From Hyphomicrobiales bacterium (GTDB lineage: Bacteria > Pseudomonadota > Alphaproteobacteria > Rhizobiales > Rhizobiaceae), in NCBI GenBank assembly GCA_024225445.1, contig JAAEMP010000084.1, positions 1 through 44,104 on the forward strand: a stretch of DNA of 44,104 nt, written 5' to 3'. Position numbers and translations under genes: made by a program. Position 1 is the first letter of the stretch; every line of letters starts with the position of its first letter. The notes under the pieces are model-generated. The model had not been told where the DNA came from. It searched no databases and saw nothing but the letters and a program-made list of their open reading frames with translations. Shown here one piece after another: positions 8,545 through 17,742 of this stretch.

Positions 8545-9045
8545 TCAGGTATTTGGCTTTCCAACCTTGTGTCTAATGGGTGCACGGCTGACTTCATCAT
8601 TCTCCAAAATAAGTTTGGTTAAAAGTTCAGTCAATTTGGCGTTTTCTGTTTCTCCCAACGGATCAACAAAACGCTTTTGTGCTCTAATCATAGCGGGTTG
8701 AACCGCATCGACAAAGGCGCGTCCTTGTTTGGTAATCCTGGCAACCTTTGTACGCTTATCTGCGGTATTAGCTGGACGGTCAACAAGGCCACGCCGCTCC
8801 AATCTTCGTACCACATCGGCAACTGTAACACGATCAACACCAATCCGTCTGGCAATTGACACCAAATCCGATGTTTCGCTGTCTTTCAACACTGTCAGTA
8901 CACCAAATTGCACAGGGGTAACATTGAATTCCCGGCACTCTTCCAAAAACATTGCAACGTGTATTTGATGCAGCCGGCGGATTAAAAATCCCGGGCGATT
9001 CCATAAATCGTAATAATCAAATTCATGCGAATCTTCCTTATTCAT
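8545..9045 (-). CDS. MarR-family transcriptional regulator
   Basis: The winged-helix repressor is about 166 residues. It has an N-terminal dimerisation helix (LIRRLHQIHVAMFLEECREF), the recognition-helix region SIARRIGVDRVTVADVVRRLE, a wing with PANTADKRTKVARIT, and a C-terminal helix. The typical aromatic-acid-responsive MarR pattern TPVQFGVLTVL is present. A GTG at 9057 could be an earlier start; the ATG at 9045 matches family N-termini better. It is divergent from hyuA, and the shared AGTATACT palindrome lies between them. The same site also occurs before proX and dctP, making this the best candidate regulator of the whole region, probably released by a pathway intermediate. Confidence 0.88.
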   Translation of the reverse strand: MNKEDSHEFDYYDLWNRPGFLIRRLHQIHVAMFLEECREFNVTPVQFGVLTVLKDSETSDLVSIARRIGVDRVTVADVVRRLERRGLVDRPANTADKRTKVARITKQGRAFVDAVQPAMIRAQKRFVDPLGETENAKLTELLTKLILENDEVSRAPIRHKVGKPNT

Positions 9046-9238
9046 AATTGATACCACTCTCGCTATTTTGCTGATCAGGCGTGTCGATCCTGTTCATTAT
9101 TGTGAATACTCAATTCCGGCAATTTATGAAAGAGTAAAACTTCCAGGGGCATCAATGAAACAACGGTGCCAGCGGTTCAAAATAAATTGTCATGCCTGAG
9201 AATTCTTTCCGAAGAAGCTCATATTATCTCATTTGGTA

Positions 9239-9272
9239 TTGACTGGCAAATAAAAAGGAAGTATACTACCTA
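9239..9272 (+). promoter_or_regulatory. hyuA promoter with AGTATACT operator (probable MarR site)
   Basis: TTGACT (9239-9244), 17 bases, then TATACT (9262-9267) make a near-consensus housekeeping promoter 45 bases upstream of the hyuA start. The -10 box is embedded in the palindrome AGG-N-AGTATACT-N-CCT (9256-9271). Bound repressor would cover the -10. The site lies in the 267-base gap shared with the divergent marR gene, so autoregulation is possible. Confidence 0.7.
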
Positions 9273-9312
9273 TTACAAATTTGATTTAACTGCAATTCGA
9301 TGAGGTGGCCGC

Positions 9313-11385
9313 ATGGGCTGGACTATTGGGGTTGATGTTGGTGGCACGTTCACTGATTTTTACGCGGCTAACGACGAGGCAGGAATATACCATGTCCATA
9401 AAACCTCGTCGACACCGGCGAATCCGGCTGATGCCATATTGAATGGCCTCCGTGCATTGTGTGAAAAATATGATATCGAAATGGACCAGATCGAGCGTCT
9501 GTCCCATGGAACTACCGTTGGCACCAACGCATTAATTCAGCGCACAGGCAGCCGCGTGGCACTGGTGACGACGAAAGGGTTTCGTGATCTTCTGGAAATT
9601 GGTCGCCAGACCCGGCCGCACATGTATGATTTGCAAAAAGATCACCCAGCGCCGCTGGTGGAGCGTGAGCATCGGATCGAGTTGAATGAGCGTATCGGTG
9701 CACAGGGAGAAATTGTTCGGGCACCGAGTGATAAAGATATCGCAACAGCAGTTGACGAAGTTATCGCGGCCGGTGCAGCCGCCTGTGCCATTGGATTCCT
9801 GTTTTCCTTCCGCAACGGGATCCATGAACAGAAATTTGCTGCCGCTTTGAGAGCGCGTGCACCGGACATCGCGATCTCCATATCATCAGAAGTTCAACCG
9901 GAGTTTCGCGAATATGAGCGCCTCTCCACCACCGTCCTGAATGCCTATCTGCAACCCGTTATGTGGAAATATATGCAAACGCTGGAGCAGGGAGTGGGCG
10001 AACTCGCCCCCGAATCCAGTCTTGGCATCAACCAGTCCAGTGGCGGTCTCATGTCAGTGGAGCGTTCGCGGGAATATCCGGTTCGTACCGCACTTTCAGG
10101 CCCGGCTGCAGGTGCTGTGGGTGCAGCCCATGCTGCTCGTCAAACCGGGCGCCGCAATATTATCACGCTGGACATGGGTGGCACCAGTGCCGACGTTGCC
10201 CTGATCCGCGACTATAAGGTTGACCTCGCTTTTGACCGCGACGTTGCCGGGTTCCCCATTCGCATGCCCTGTGTCGATGTTGAGACCGTTGGCGCAGGCG
10301 GCGGATCAGTTGCCTGGTTTGACCGGGATGGTTTGCTGAAGGCAGGTCCCAAAAGTGCCGGAGCCTATCCTGGTCCTGCATGCTATGGCAATGGCGGTGA
10401 TCAACCGACAACAACAGATGCCAACTTGCTGCTTGGGCGTCTGTCTTCGCGTGGATTGCTGGATGGCGATATGGGGCTGGATCCAGAATTGTCGCGTGCC
10501 GTTTACAAACCCATTGCCGATCGGCTTGGTTTTTTGCCCGAACGCACGGCCCACGGGGTTCTGGGTATTGTTGTTGCCAATATGGTGCGAACTATCCGCA
10601 CAATTTCGGTGGAACGCGGTCACGATCCACGGGATTTTGTGCTGATGCCGTTTGGTGGTGCCGGCCCGCTGCATGCCCGTGATGTCGCCGTTAGCCTTGG
10701 TATAAACGAAATGGTTGTTCCCGCCGCTCCCGGCATCGTCTGCGCGCAGGGTCTTCTGGTGTCCGACCTCAAGGAAGATATTGTTTCCAGCCGCAGGTTT
10801 GGATTGGACGACGAAGGCATTAAAGTACTGGCGCTCACCCTTGAAGAATTGCACGAACGCGCACTCAGTTGGTTCGAAACAGAAAAAGCCCCCCTTGATG
10901 GGCGTCGTGTCGAATTGGTAGTCGATGCACGTTATGTTGGCCAGAATTTTGAACTGGCCGTCCCCGTTGCAAGTGGCCAAACGCTGGGATGGGCTGATGT
11001 TCCAAATACCGCGGAAATGCACGCAGCATTTTGCCGGGCGCATGAAGTTGCTTACGGTCATGCCAGCGAGAGCGATCCGATCGAGATTGTCAATGTTCGG
11101 TTGTCTGCCAGCGCAAGACTGCACCAGTTTGAAGACAAACCGGATGTCGTCGGCGACCCTGGAAAGCCAACACCACGAGACAGACGCCAGGTATATTTTG
11201 CCGCTGATCGGTCAGTCGAAGCACTGATTTATGATCGAGCCGAGATGTGTCCGGGCCAAAGCATAAAAGGCCCTGCAATTATTGAACAGATGGATACAAC
11301 GACGCCGGTCTATCCCGGAGATATCGCTGAAATGACCCCCGACGGGCACTTAATCATCACGATTGGCGAGGAGGGCAAATCATGA
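9313..11385 (+). CDS. hyuA: hydantoinase/oxoprolinase family subunit A
   Basis: This is the ATP-binding half of an ATP-dependent hydantoinase, 5-oxoprolinase or acetone-carboxylase-type enzyme. The N-terminus GWTIGVDVGGTFTDFY (residues 2-17) is the ASKHA phosphate-1 loop of the Hydant_A_N domain. Further family markers are the HGTTVGTNALI segment near residue 66, the LDMGGTSADVAL phosphate-2 motif near 285, and a GGAGPLHA motif near 452. The length of 690 residues is standard. The start follows AGGTGG. The gene overlaps hyuB by four bases (ATGA). In this family the A subunit phosphorylates the amide or lactam oxygen. With a nearby hydroxylase and reductases, opening of a cyclic lactam is a reasonable inference. 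Confidence 0.9.
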   Translation: MGWTIGVDVGGTFTDFYAANDEAGIYHVHKTSSTPANPADAILNGLRALCEKYDIEMDQIERLSHGTTVGTNALIQRTGSRVALVTTKGFRDLLEIGRQTRPHMYDLQKDHPAPLVEREHRIELNERIGAQGEIVRAPSDKDIATAVDEVIAAGAAACAIGFLFSFRNGIHEQKFAAALRARAPDIAISISSEVQPEFREYERLSTTVLNAYLQPVMWKYMQTLEQGVGELAPESSLGINQSSGGLMSVERSREYPVRTALSGPAAGAVGAAHAARQTGRRNIITLDMGGTSADVALIRDYKVDLAFDRDVAGFPIRMPCVDVETVGAGGGSVAWFDRDGLLKAGPKSAGAYPGPACYGNGGDQPTTTDANLLLGRLSSRGLLDGDMGLDPELSRAVYKPIADRLGFLPERTAHGVLGIVVANMVRTIRTISVERGHDPRDFVLMPFGGAGPLHARDVAVSLGINEMVVPAAPGIVCAQGLLVSDLKEDIVSSRRFGLDDEGIKVLALTLEELHERALSWFETEKAPLDGRRVELVVDARYVGQNFELAVPVASGQTLGWADVPNTAEMHAAFCRAHEVAYGHASESDPIEIVNVRLSASARLHQFEDKPDVVGDPGKPTPRDRRQVYFAADRSVEALIYDRAEMCPGQSIKGPAIIEQMDTTTPVYPGDIAEMTPDGHLIITIGEEGKS

Positions 11386-13064
11386 GCCGTGAACCAGTAG
11401 AACTCGATCCTATCAGCCTTGAGATTATCGCAAACGGATTGCGCTCAATAGCAGATGAATGTTTCGTCGCGCTGATGCGATCGTCATTTTCAACCAATAT
11501 CAAAGAGCGTAAAGATCACTCGATTGCCATCGTCGACAAAAAAGGCCGTCTTGTTGTCCAGGCAGCGCTGACGCTTCCCATTCACATCGCATCAATGGGT
11601 GGTTTAATGCGTTGTGTATTGGAAAAATACGGCGATGATATTCATCCTGGCGATATATTTGTTGCCAACGATCCGCACACCGCTGGCGGCACCCACTTGC
11701 CGGATATTAATTACGCTATGCCGATCTTTGTCGAAAGCGAGATAGTGGCCTTTATCTGTAACATTGCCCACCACGCCGATATTGGCGGCATGGTTCCGGG
11801 TTCCATGGCTGGCGGTATGTCCGAAATCTATCAGGAGGGATTGCGCTTGCCGGTCGTCAGGCTGTTCAGCAAAGGCGAGATGCAGACCGACATTATGGAT
11901 ATCATGTTGCTGAATGTACGTGTTCCAGAGGAACGTCGTGGTGATCACAATGCACAGATTGCCTCTTGCAAACTGGGAGTACGCCGTTTTCTGGAAGTGG
12001 TCGAAAATCATGGCTTGACAAATGTGCTAACAGCATTTGATGAAATTATCAGCCGCACAGCAACCCGTATGCGTGCCGCAATTGCCGAAATTCCCGACGG
12101 AGTATATCGTTTCGATGACTTTATGGATGCCGATGGCATCAGTACATTTGATATACCCATTTGCCTGTCACTGACGGTCCAGGGTGAGAAGATCCACCTG
12201 GATTTTGCTGGCACCAGTCCCCAGGTCAAGGGCAATATCAACACAACGATGAATGCGGTCCAGGCCAGTGTGAATTATGCCCTGATTGCCGCGCTTGATT
12301 CAGAGATGCCCAGTAATCAGGGCGTGCTGGATGTAGTCGACATAGATGTGGAACCGGGAACATTGCTGAATTGCGTATTTCCGGCGCCGGTCGCTGCAAG
12401 GGCACATGCCTGCCAGCGTGTGATTGATGTGGTTTTGGGTGCGTTGTCAAAGGCGCTGCCCGACAATGTTATTGCTGCTGCTAACGGAGCCAATACGACT
12501 GCCGTTTTTTCCGGCGTCGATCCCAGAACGAACAAACCCTATCTTTATTTCGAAACTCTTGGCGGGGGCATGGGTGCGCGTGCCACAAAAGATGGCAAGG
12601 ACGGGGTTCAGGTTGGCATTACCAACACGTCGAATCTGCCTGTGGAATCAATCGAGCAGGAATATCCGCTACGGGTTGAGGAATACAGTTTTGTCGAAGA
12701 TTCTGGCGGGGCCGGGAAATTCCGTGGCGGTATGGGGCTGCGCCGGGTTTTAACGCCGGTAGATCATGAATGCGTGTTTAATGGAGCAGGTGAACGGTTT
12801 CGATATCAGCCCTGGGGACTATTCGGTGGTGAGGCGGGGGCTTCTGGCCGGTTCCTGATCCGCGATAGTGACGGTGAACGGCGGCTGGATGACAAGCCCG
12901 GTGAAGTACATGTGGGCCTTGAAACCCGCATTGTCGTTGAGACACCCGGTGCAGGCGGCTATGGCGCTCCGGCGGAACGATCAGCCGAGAATGTTGAGCA
13001 GGACCAGCGAAGCGCAAAATATTCGCCGGCATTCATTCAACGCCACTACCCAACAGCAAACTAA
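11382..13064 (+). CDS. hyuB: hydantoinase/oxoprolinase family subunit B
   Basis: The 560-residue HyuB partner performs the hydrolytic half of the ATP-dependent ring-opening reaction. Family features are the N-terminal DPISLEIIANGLRSIADE segment, SSFSTNIKERKDHS near residue 35, the FVANDPHTAGGTHLPD motif near 90, HHADIGGM near 128, and a glycine-rich C-terminus with GGAGKFRGGMG and TPGAGGYG. It overlaps hyuA by four bases and is followed 16 bases later by the LLM oxidoreductase gene, consistent with one transcript. The actual substrate of family members (hydantoin, N-methylhydantoin, oxoproline, acetophenone, acetone) cannot be told from sequence by eye. Confidence 0.9.
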   Translation: MSREPVELDPISLEIIANGLRSIADECFVALMRSSFSTNIKERKDHSIAIVDKKGRLVVQAALTLPIHIASMGGLMRCVLEKYGDDIHPGDIFVANDPHTAGGTHLPDINYAMPIFVESEIVAFICNIAHHADIGGMVPGSMAGGMSEIYQEGLRLPVVRLFSKGEMQTDIMDIMLLNVRVPEERRGDHNAQIASCKLGVRRFLEVVENHGLTNVLTAFDEIISRTATRMRAAIAEIPDGVYRFDDFMDADGISTFDIPICLSLTVQGEKIHLDFAGTSPQVKGNINTTMNAVQASVNYALIAALDSEMPSNQGVLDVVDIDVEPGTLLNCVFPAPVAARAHACQRVIDVVLGALSKALPDNVIAAANGANTTAVFSGVDPRTNKPYLYFETLGGGMGARATKDGKDGVQVGITNTSNLPVESIEQEYPLRVEEYSFVEDSGGAGKFRGGMGLRRVLTPVDHECVFNGAGERFRYQPWGLFGGEAGASGRFLIRDSDGERRLDDKPGEVHVGLETRIVVETPGAGGYGAPAERSAENVEQDQRSAKYSPAFIQRHYPTAN

Positions 13065-13080
13065 CAAGAGGGACAAAAAT

Positions 13081-14100
13081 ATGCGTGTATATTCCATGGT
13101 CCGGCCAAAGAAGCTGTCTGAGATACCAGAAGCAATGGCAAGAGCTGAACGGTTGGGTTACGATGGCACAACTTTGCTTGAGTTAACTGTGCCACCAACA
13201 TTGTCCGCTGCAGCTGGAGCGATGATCACCGAAAATATCAAGATGTTGTCCGGTGTTTTTGTCGCCTTTCCTCGCAGCCCGATGGCCACAGCATATGACG
13301 CCTGGTCAATCAACGAGCTTTCAGGTGGGCGGTTCCAGTTGGGTATTGGTTCTCAGATCAAAGCCCATCTGACCCGGCGATTCGGCATGGATTTCCAACC
13401 GCCCGTACGCCGGATGAAAGACTATATTAAGGCAATGGGGGCAATTTGGGATTGCTGGCAAAACGGTACCAAGCTCGATTATGATGGCATATATTACAAG
13501 CACAACCTGATGATCCCCTATTACAATCCCGGCCCGTTGGAAACAGGGCTTCCAGAAATCCACCTTGCCGCGATTAACAAATTTATGTGCAGGTTATGCG
13601 GCGAACTGGCTGACGGTCATTTGCCGGGTGATCCGATTACCTGGAAATGGCACGAAGAAGTCATGTTGCCCAATATTGAAATTGGTTTGGAACGATCCGG
13701 CCGGACCATGAAGGATCTGGATCTAGGTGGATACGGCTTTATCGGTTGTGCGACCACGGATGCGGGGCTTGATCGAATGGCCATCGGGTTGAAAGAAAGG
13801 GTCGCCCTTTACGCTTCGACACCCGAATATGCCGAAATGCTGGAGATGCACGGTTGGGATGTTGGCGTTGGAGATTTCATTGAATTATCCCGCCAGAACA
13901 AATGGAAGGAAATGGGTAATCTTGTTTCCGACAAAATGCTTGAAGCCTATTCCGTAATTGCCAAACCTGATGATCTTCCAGCAGCACTGAAAAAACGATA
14001 CGGCGGCAAAGTGAACCGAATTCAGATTGACGAGACATGGTTCGATGGATTGTCGGATGATCAGGTTGCCAAACTGGTGAGTGAAATCAAGAAAATCTAG
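13081..14100 (+). CDS. LLM-class F420/flavin-dependent oxidoreductase 1
   Basis: This is a luciferase-like (bacterial luciferase/F420-dependent) TIM-barrel oxidoreductase of 339 residues. An open frame extends upstream into hyuB, but the ATG at 13081 follows AAGAGGGACA and gives the normal N-terminus (MRVYSMVRPKKLSEIPEAM). Family features are ERLGYDGTTLLE, SGVFVAFPRSPMATAYDAW, the strand-turn ELSGGRFQLGIGSQIKAH, RRMKDYIKAM and a C-terminal KPDDLPAALKKRYGG. Presence in one transcript with the complete F420 pathway argues for reduced F420 as hydride donor. FMN use cannot be excluded from sequence. Confidence 0.82.
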   Translation: MRVYSMVRPKKLSEIPEAMARAERLGYDGTTLLELTVPPTLSAAAGAMITENIKMLSGVFVAFPRSPMATAYDAWSINELSGGRFQLGIGSQIKAHLTRRFGMDFQPPVRRMKDYIKAMGAIWDCWQNGTKLDYDGIYYKHNLMIPYYNPGPLETGLPEIHLAAINKFMCRLCGELADGHLPGDPITWKWHEEVMLPNIEIGLERSGRTMKDLDLGGYGFIGCATTDAGLDRMAIGLKERVALYASTPEYAEMLEMHGWDVGVGDFIELSRQNKWKEMGNLVSDKMLEAYSVIAKPDDLPAALKKRYGGKVNRIQIDETWFDGLSDDQVAKLVSEIKKI

Positions 14101-14109
14101 GGGAATGAG

Positions 14110-15606
14110 ATGTCGGAAAATCAGTCTGAGGACGCCAGCACGCGTGACTATGCGAGCGAGGAATGGGCGCGCCTTTGTGCCCGTGATCCCATGGCATTGG
14201 CTATCGCTGAACCAGAACGTGAAATCACCGTGGAAGAGCTCATCACGCAGTCCCGGATTCGTGCCGGCCAACTGATTGCCCAGGGCGTTACGCCTGGAAG
14301 CCGTGTCATCGTTGCCAGGCCCAATTCCATCGAATTTGTTGTAGATTATCTGGCGATACGTCTGTGTGGTGCGGTTCTGGTCAATTTGCCTTGGTCGTCG
14401 GGCACCAGCATTACTGAACTTGCCGAAATTCTTGACGCCAGCTGCGTAATTCTAACCGAGCATCTTGTCGGCGATAATCCACTATTCGACCGCCTCGGTG
14501 ATCGAAGATTTCGCCCCGATGAAGATGCTACGATGGGACCGGCGGAACCGGCTGCACGATATGCGGACGAACTCGCTTGGCTTGCGTGTACCTCTGGCAC
14601 AACCGGTACACCAAAGGCTGCTATGCATACCGGATCAACGCTCGAGCGGCAAAGCGAAGTCTTTGCACAACATTTTGGTTTGACGAAGGACGATCCGATC
14701 CTTGTCTCCTCTCCGGTTGGCCATGCTGTGTCGCTGTTGTTTGGCGTGCGTTTCTCACTGTTGCTCAATTCGGTTATGGTGCTTGTACCACGCTGGAAAA
14801 TTGAAACTGCGGTTGATCTCATTCAGCGCTATGGCTGCACCTTCACCGTTGCCCCCACACCATTCCTGGTGGACGCGGTGACTTTTGCGGAAACCCATGG
14901 AGCAGAAAGGCTGAAGACGCTTCGGTTTTTTCCATCCGCTGGAGCGCCGGTTCCGCGTTCCCTGGTTTTGCGCGGGTTGAAAGCAATGCCAAATTGTCAG
15001 GTCTGGTCCTATTTTGGTACGTCAGAAGCAGGAGCGGTCACCGCTGTTCCCCTTGATGCGCCAATGGACAAGCGATTGGAGACAGATGGAACTGCCATGC
15101 CCGGCACAACAACACGTATCGTCGATGGTGAACTTGAATTACATAGTCCCGAACAGATGATGAGCGGTTACTGGAGCGGTGATCCCGATGGCCGATTGAA
15201 AACGGATGGATGGTACGCAACCGGTGATGCGGCTGAACAACGCCCGGATGGATATATCAAGATGATTGGTCGCGCCCGTGACATCATTCTGCGGGGCGGT
15301 GAGAATATCTCTCCACTGGAGATCGAGAATGTGCTGCTTGGTCATGATGCCATAACAGATGTTACAATTGTCGGATATCCCGACGACCGGCTGGGTTCGC
15401 GATTGGCCGCGGTTGTCGTGGCCGCAAACCCGGTGACGCTCGAGCAGCTTCGCGCCCATTGTCAAGATTACGGGTTGGATAAGGCAAAGTGGCCCGAGTT
15501 CATGACTGAAATTGAAGAAATTCCTCTCTCCGCTATCGGCAAAGTGCTGCGCGGTGATCTGGAGGAGTATGTATTGGAAAAAATTGAAAACCAGTCGTCG
15601 ACTTAG
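14110..15606 (+). CDS. AMP-forming acyl-CoA ligase
   Basis: This ANL-superfamily ligase (498 residues) activates a carboxylic acid to its CoA thioester via an acyl-adenylate. The P-loop-like A3 motif TSGTTGTPK is at residues 161-169. YFGTSEAGA and YATGDAAE follow, then the hinge GRARDIILRGGENISPLEIE. The catalytic lysine lies in GKVLRGDL at about residue 478. All core motifs are intact. The start lies nine bases after the oxidoreductase stop and follows GGGGAATGAG. The sequence resembles short and cyclic carboxylate-CoA ligases more than long-chain ones. It probably activates the acid produced by the hydantoinase step. Confidence 0.88.
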   Translation: MSENQSEDASTRDYASEEWARLCARDPMALAIAEPEREITVEELITQSRIRAGQLIAQGVTPGSRVIVARPNSIEFVVDYLAIRLCGAVLVNLPWSSGTSITELAEILDASCVILTEHLVGDNPLFDRLGDRRFRPDEDATMGPAEPAARYADELAWLACTSGTTGTPKAAMHTGSTLERQSEVFAQHFGLTKDDPILVSSPVGHAVSLLFGVRFSLLLNSVMVLVPRWKIETAVDLIQRYGCTFTVAPTPFLVDAVTFAETHGAERLKTLRFFPSAGAPVPRSLVLRGLKAMPNCQVWSYFGTSEAGAVTAVPLDAPMDKRLETDGTAMPGTTTRIVDGELELHSPEQMMSGYWSGDPDGRLKTDGWYATGDAAEQRPDGYIKMIGRARDIILRGGENISPLEIENVLLGHDAITDVTIVGYPDDRLGSRLAAVVVAANPVTLEQLRAHCQDYGLDKAKWPEFMTEIEEIPLSAIGKVLRGDLEEYVLEKIENQSST

Positions 15607-15635
15607 TCAGCGATTGCCTATCGGAGCACATAACA

Positions 15636-16568
15636 ATGGATAAAGTACAGGTCGGTCTACATATCGATGGTGACCTCTGGGAGCCGGAGCAAATAACCCA
15701 AGTGGAAGATCACGGTTTTGATATCATGACCACTGGTGAACATATTCTGTTTTTTCGTCCGATCCTGGATACGGTTACGGTTCTGGCTTATGCGGCAGCG
15801 GTCACCAAACGTATCAAATTGGTGCCTTCGACGATAATTTTGCCGCTTCGTCATCCCACAATGATGGCCAAGGAACTGACCTCAATAGATTTGTTATCAA
15901 AAGGACGGCTGATTGCTTCGGTTGGGATAGGCGGCGACTATCCCCGCGAGTTTCATGCCTGTGGCATTTCTATGAAAGAACGCGGCGTTCGGGCCAATGA
16001 GTCGCTTGAGATCATTCGCAAATACTGGACCGGTGAGCGCTTCGATTATCAGGGCAAGATATTCCAGCTCGAAGATGTAGATATGCTTCCAGCCCCACAT
16101 CAACCAGGCGGTCCACCTATATGGGTGTGTGGACGCAGCGAACCTGCCATGCGCCGGGCCGCCAGACTTGGCGATGGCTGGCAGCCCTACATGTATACAC
16201 CAGATTTGCTTGCCGAATCCGTCGACAAGGTCAAAGGCTATGCAGATGACATCGGGCGTGAACTGAACGACGATTTTGCCTTCACAAGTTTTGTTTATAT
16301 AAGCATGCATGATGATGTCCAGGAGGCCAGAAATCGCGCAATTGAACAACTGACCTATCGCTTCAACATGCCGTTTGAAAAGATCGTCGACAAATATTGC
16401 GCCTATGGCCCGGCCGACCGGATAATTGAAAACCTCAAGCAGTATGTTGACGCTGGCGCAAACCATCTCATCGTGGCGTTGGTGATGCCGCCGGAAGAAC
16501 GTATGGAATATGTCGAGCGGTTTGCAACGACGATATTGCCTGCCATTCAGAACATGAAAACAGTCTGA
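15636..16568 (+). CDS. LLM-class F420/flavin-dependent oxidoreductase 2
   Basis: This second luciferase-like oxidoreductase has 310 residues and is only distantly related to the first. The N-terminus has VQVGLHIDGDLWEP and DIMTTGEHILFF. KRIKLVPSTIILPLRHP, the conserved LLSKGRLIASVGIGGDYPRE turn, RANESLEIIRKYW and the PPIWVCGRSEPAMRRAARLGDGW segment near residue 165 follow. The last is typical of F420-dependent subfamily members. A separate ribosome binding site (GGAGCACA) is present in the 29-base gap. Two different LLM enzymes in one operon suggest two reductions or a reduction plus a monooxygenation in the pathway. Confidence 0.85.
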   Translation: MDKVQVGLHIDGDLWEPEQITQVEDHGFDIMTTGEHILFFRPILDTVTVLAYAAAVTKRIKLVPSTIILPLRHPTMMAKELTSIDLLSKGRLIASVGIGGDYPREFHACGISMKERGVRANESLEIIRKYWTGERFDYQGKIFQLEDVDMLPAPHQPGGPPIWVCGRSEPAMRRAARLGDGWQPYMYTPDLLAESVDKVKGYADDIGRELNDDFAFTSFVYISMHDDVQEARNRAIEQLTYRFNMPFEKIVDKYCAYGPADRIIENLKQYVDAGANHLIVALVMPPEERMEYVERFATTILPAIQNMKTV

Positions 16569-16578
16569 GAGGCATTCG

Positions 16579-17010
16579 ATGAATCAACAATTAGAAATTG
16601 AGGATATTCAGGAACTGATAGACAAATCAAGCTTTCATCAGTTGTTCCGTCCTGAAGTGCTCGACATCGATTATGATGAACTCAAGTTGGTTATCAAAAT
16701 GAAAATGAGTGATGTGTTGGAACGCCAGCCCGGTACCGATCAATGGCACGGAGGGGCTATTTCCGCAATCGTTGATACCGTGGGCTGTTATGGTCTGGCC
16801 ATGCTTGCAGGCGAACCTTTGCCCACCATCAATTTTCATACCGATTATCTTCGGCCGGCATTCAATACCGACTTAACCGCCACTGCGCGCATTCGCAAAT
16901 CCGGAAAATCAATTGCGGTTGTCGACGTTGATATTGATGACGATGCGGGGAAGTTAATCGCTGTAGGCCGGGCCTGTTACTCCTCCCAGATGTGGCAAAA
17001 TCAGAAATAG
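16579..17010 (+). CDS. PaaI-like hotdog-fold thioesterase
   Basis: The 143-residue hotdog protein has the PaaI motif QWHGGAISAIVDTVG. H57-G58-G59 form the oxyanion-side loop and D66 is the likely general base or nucleophile. The strand PTINFHTDYLRPA and the C-terminal GKLIAVGRACY complete the fold. It would hydrolyse a short or aromatic acyl-CoA. This could be the final release step or a CoA-salvage step linked to the upstream ligase, which is 10 bases away from the preceding gene pair. Confidence 0.85.
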   Translation: MNQQLEIEDIQELIDKSSFHQLFRPEVLDIDYDELKLVIKMKMSDVLERQPGTDQWHGGAISAIVDTVGCYGLAMLAGEPLPTINFHTDYLRPAFNTDLTATARIRKSGKSIAVVDVDIDDDAGKLIAVGRACYSSQMWQNQK

Positions 17011-17049
17011 TTTTTGTAACTGAAACAAAGAATGATGAGGGAATCTAAA

Positions 17050-17721
17050 ATGAGCGAAAAGATTGCTATAATTGGTGGCACAGGTGCGTTGGGTTCAGGT
17101 CTCGCGCTTCGCTGGGCTCAGGCTGGTCACAAGGTGATCATTGGTTCGCGTGATGGCGGTAGAGCAGTTGGCGCTGCAAGAGAATTGTCTGCGTTGGTGA
17201 AAGAAGAAATCACCGGAATGGAAAATTCGGACGCCGCAGCCAGCGGCGATATTGTTGTAATGACCGTGCCTTACGCCAGTCACCCTGCGACGCTGGCCGC
17301 CATTCGGCCACACCTGGACGGTAAAATTCTGATTGACGTTACCGTCCCGCTTATGCCGCCAAAAGTGCGCACGGTACAACTGCCGGAGGGAGGGTCGGTC
17401 GCCAAAGCGGTTCAGGAAACTCTCGGAAGTGAAGTCCGGGTGGTTTCGGCATTTCAGAATGTTGCGGCTGCCCATTTGGTGGATCTTGATCATGCGATCG
17501 ATTGCGATGTGCTGGTTTGTGGCAACGATCCCAAGGCCCGTGGCAAGGTTATTGAATTGGCAAAAGATGCCAGTATGAAAGCCTGGCATGCGGGGCGCAT
17601 TGACAATTCTGCAGTAGCTGAGGCGTTGACTTCCGTGCTGATATTCATCAACGGTAGTTATAAAATCGATGGCGCAGGAATTCGTATAAGCGGCACTCCA
17701 GCTCCTGTCGACACCGATTAA
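17050..17721 (+). CDS. npdG: F420H2:NADP+ oxidoreductase (NpdG/Fno type)
   Basis: This enzyme exchanges hydride between coenzyme F420 and NADP(H) and would recharge F420H2 for the LLM enzymes. It has 223 residues from the ATG at 17050, chosen because GAGG lies nine bases upstream; in-frame ATGs at 17032 and 17035 precede that site. The N-terminal Rossmann motif IAIIGGTGALGSGLALR is the hallmark GGTGxxG of this family. GSRD, VVMTVPYASH, DVTVPL and a C-terminal INGSYKIDGAGIRISG follow. It sits directly upstream of the F420 biosynthesis genes. Confidence 0.88.
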   Translation: MSEKIAIIGGTGALGSGLALRWAQAGHKVIIGSRDGGRAVGAARELSALVKEEITGMENSDAAASGDIVVMTVPYASHPATLAAIRPHLDGKILIDVTVPLMPPKVRTVQLPEGGSVAKAVQETLGSEVRVVSAFQNVAAAHLVDLDHAIDCDVLVCGNDPKARGKVIELAKDASMKAWHAGRIDNSAVAEALTSVLIFINGSYKIDGAGIRISGTPAPVDTD

Positions 17722-17742
17722 AACAACTATGTGGTATCCTGC

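Noticed and set aside
10306-11124. 272-codon frame on the - strand inside hyuA
   Set aside because: It is antisense to a strong family match, with no start signal and an implausible composition.
12868-13080. N-terminal extension of the first LLM oxidoreductase
   Set aside because: It lies inside hyuB; the ATG at 13081 has its own ribosome binding site and the family N-terminus.
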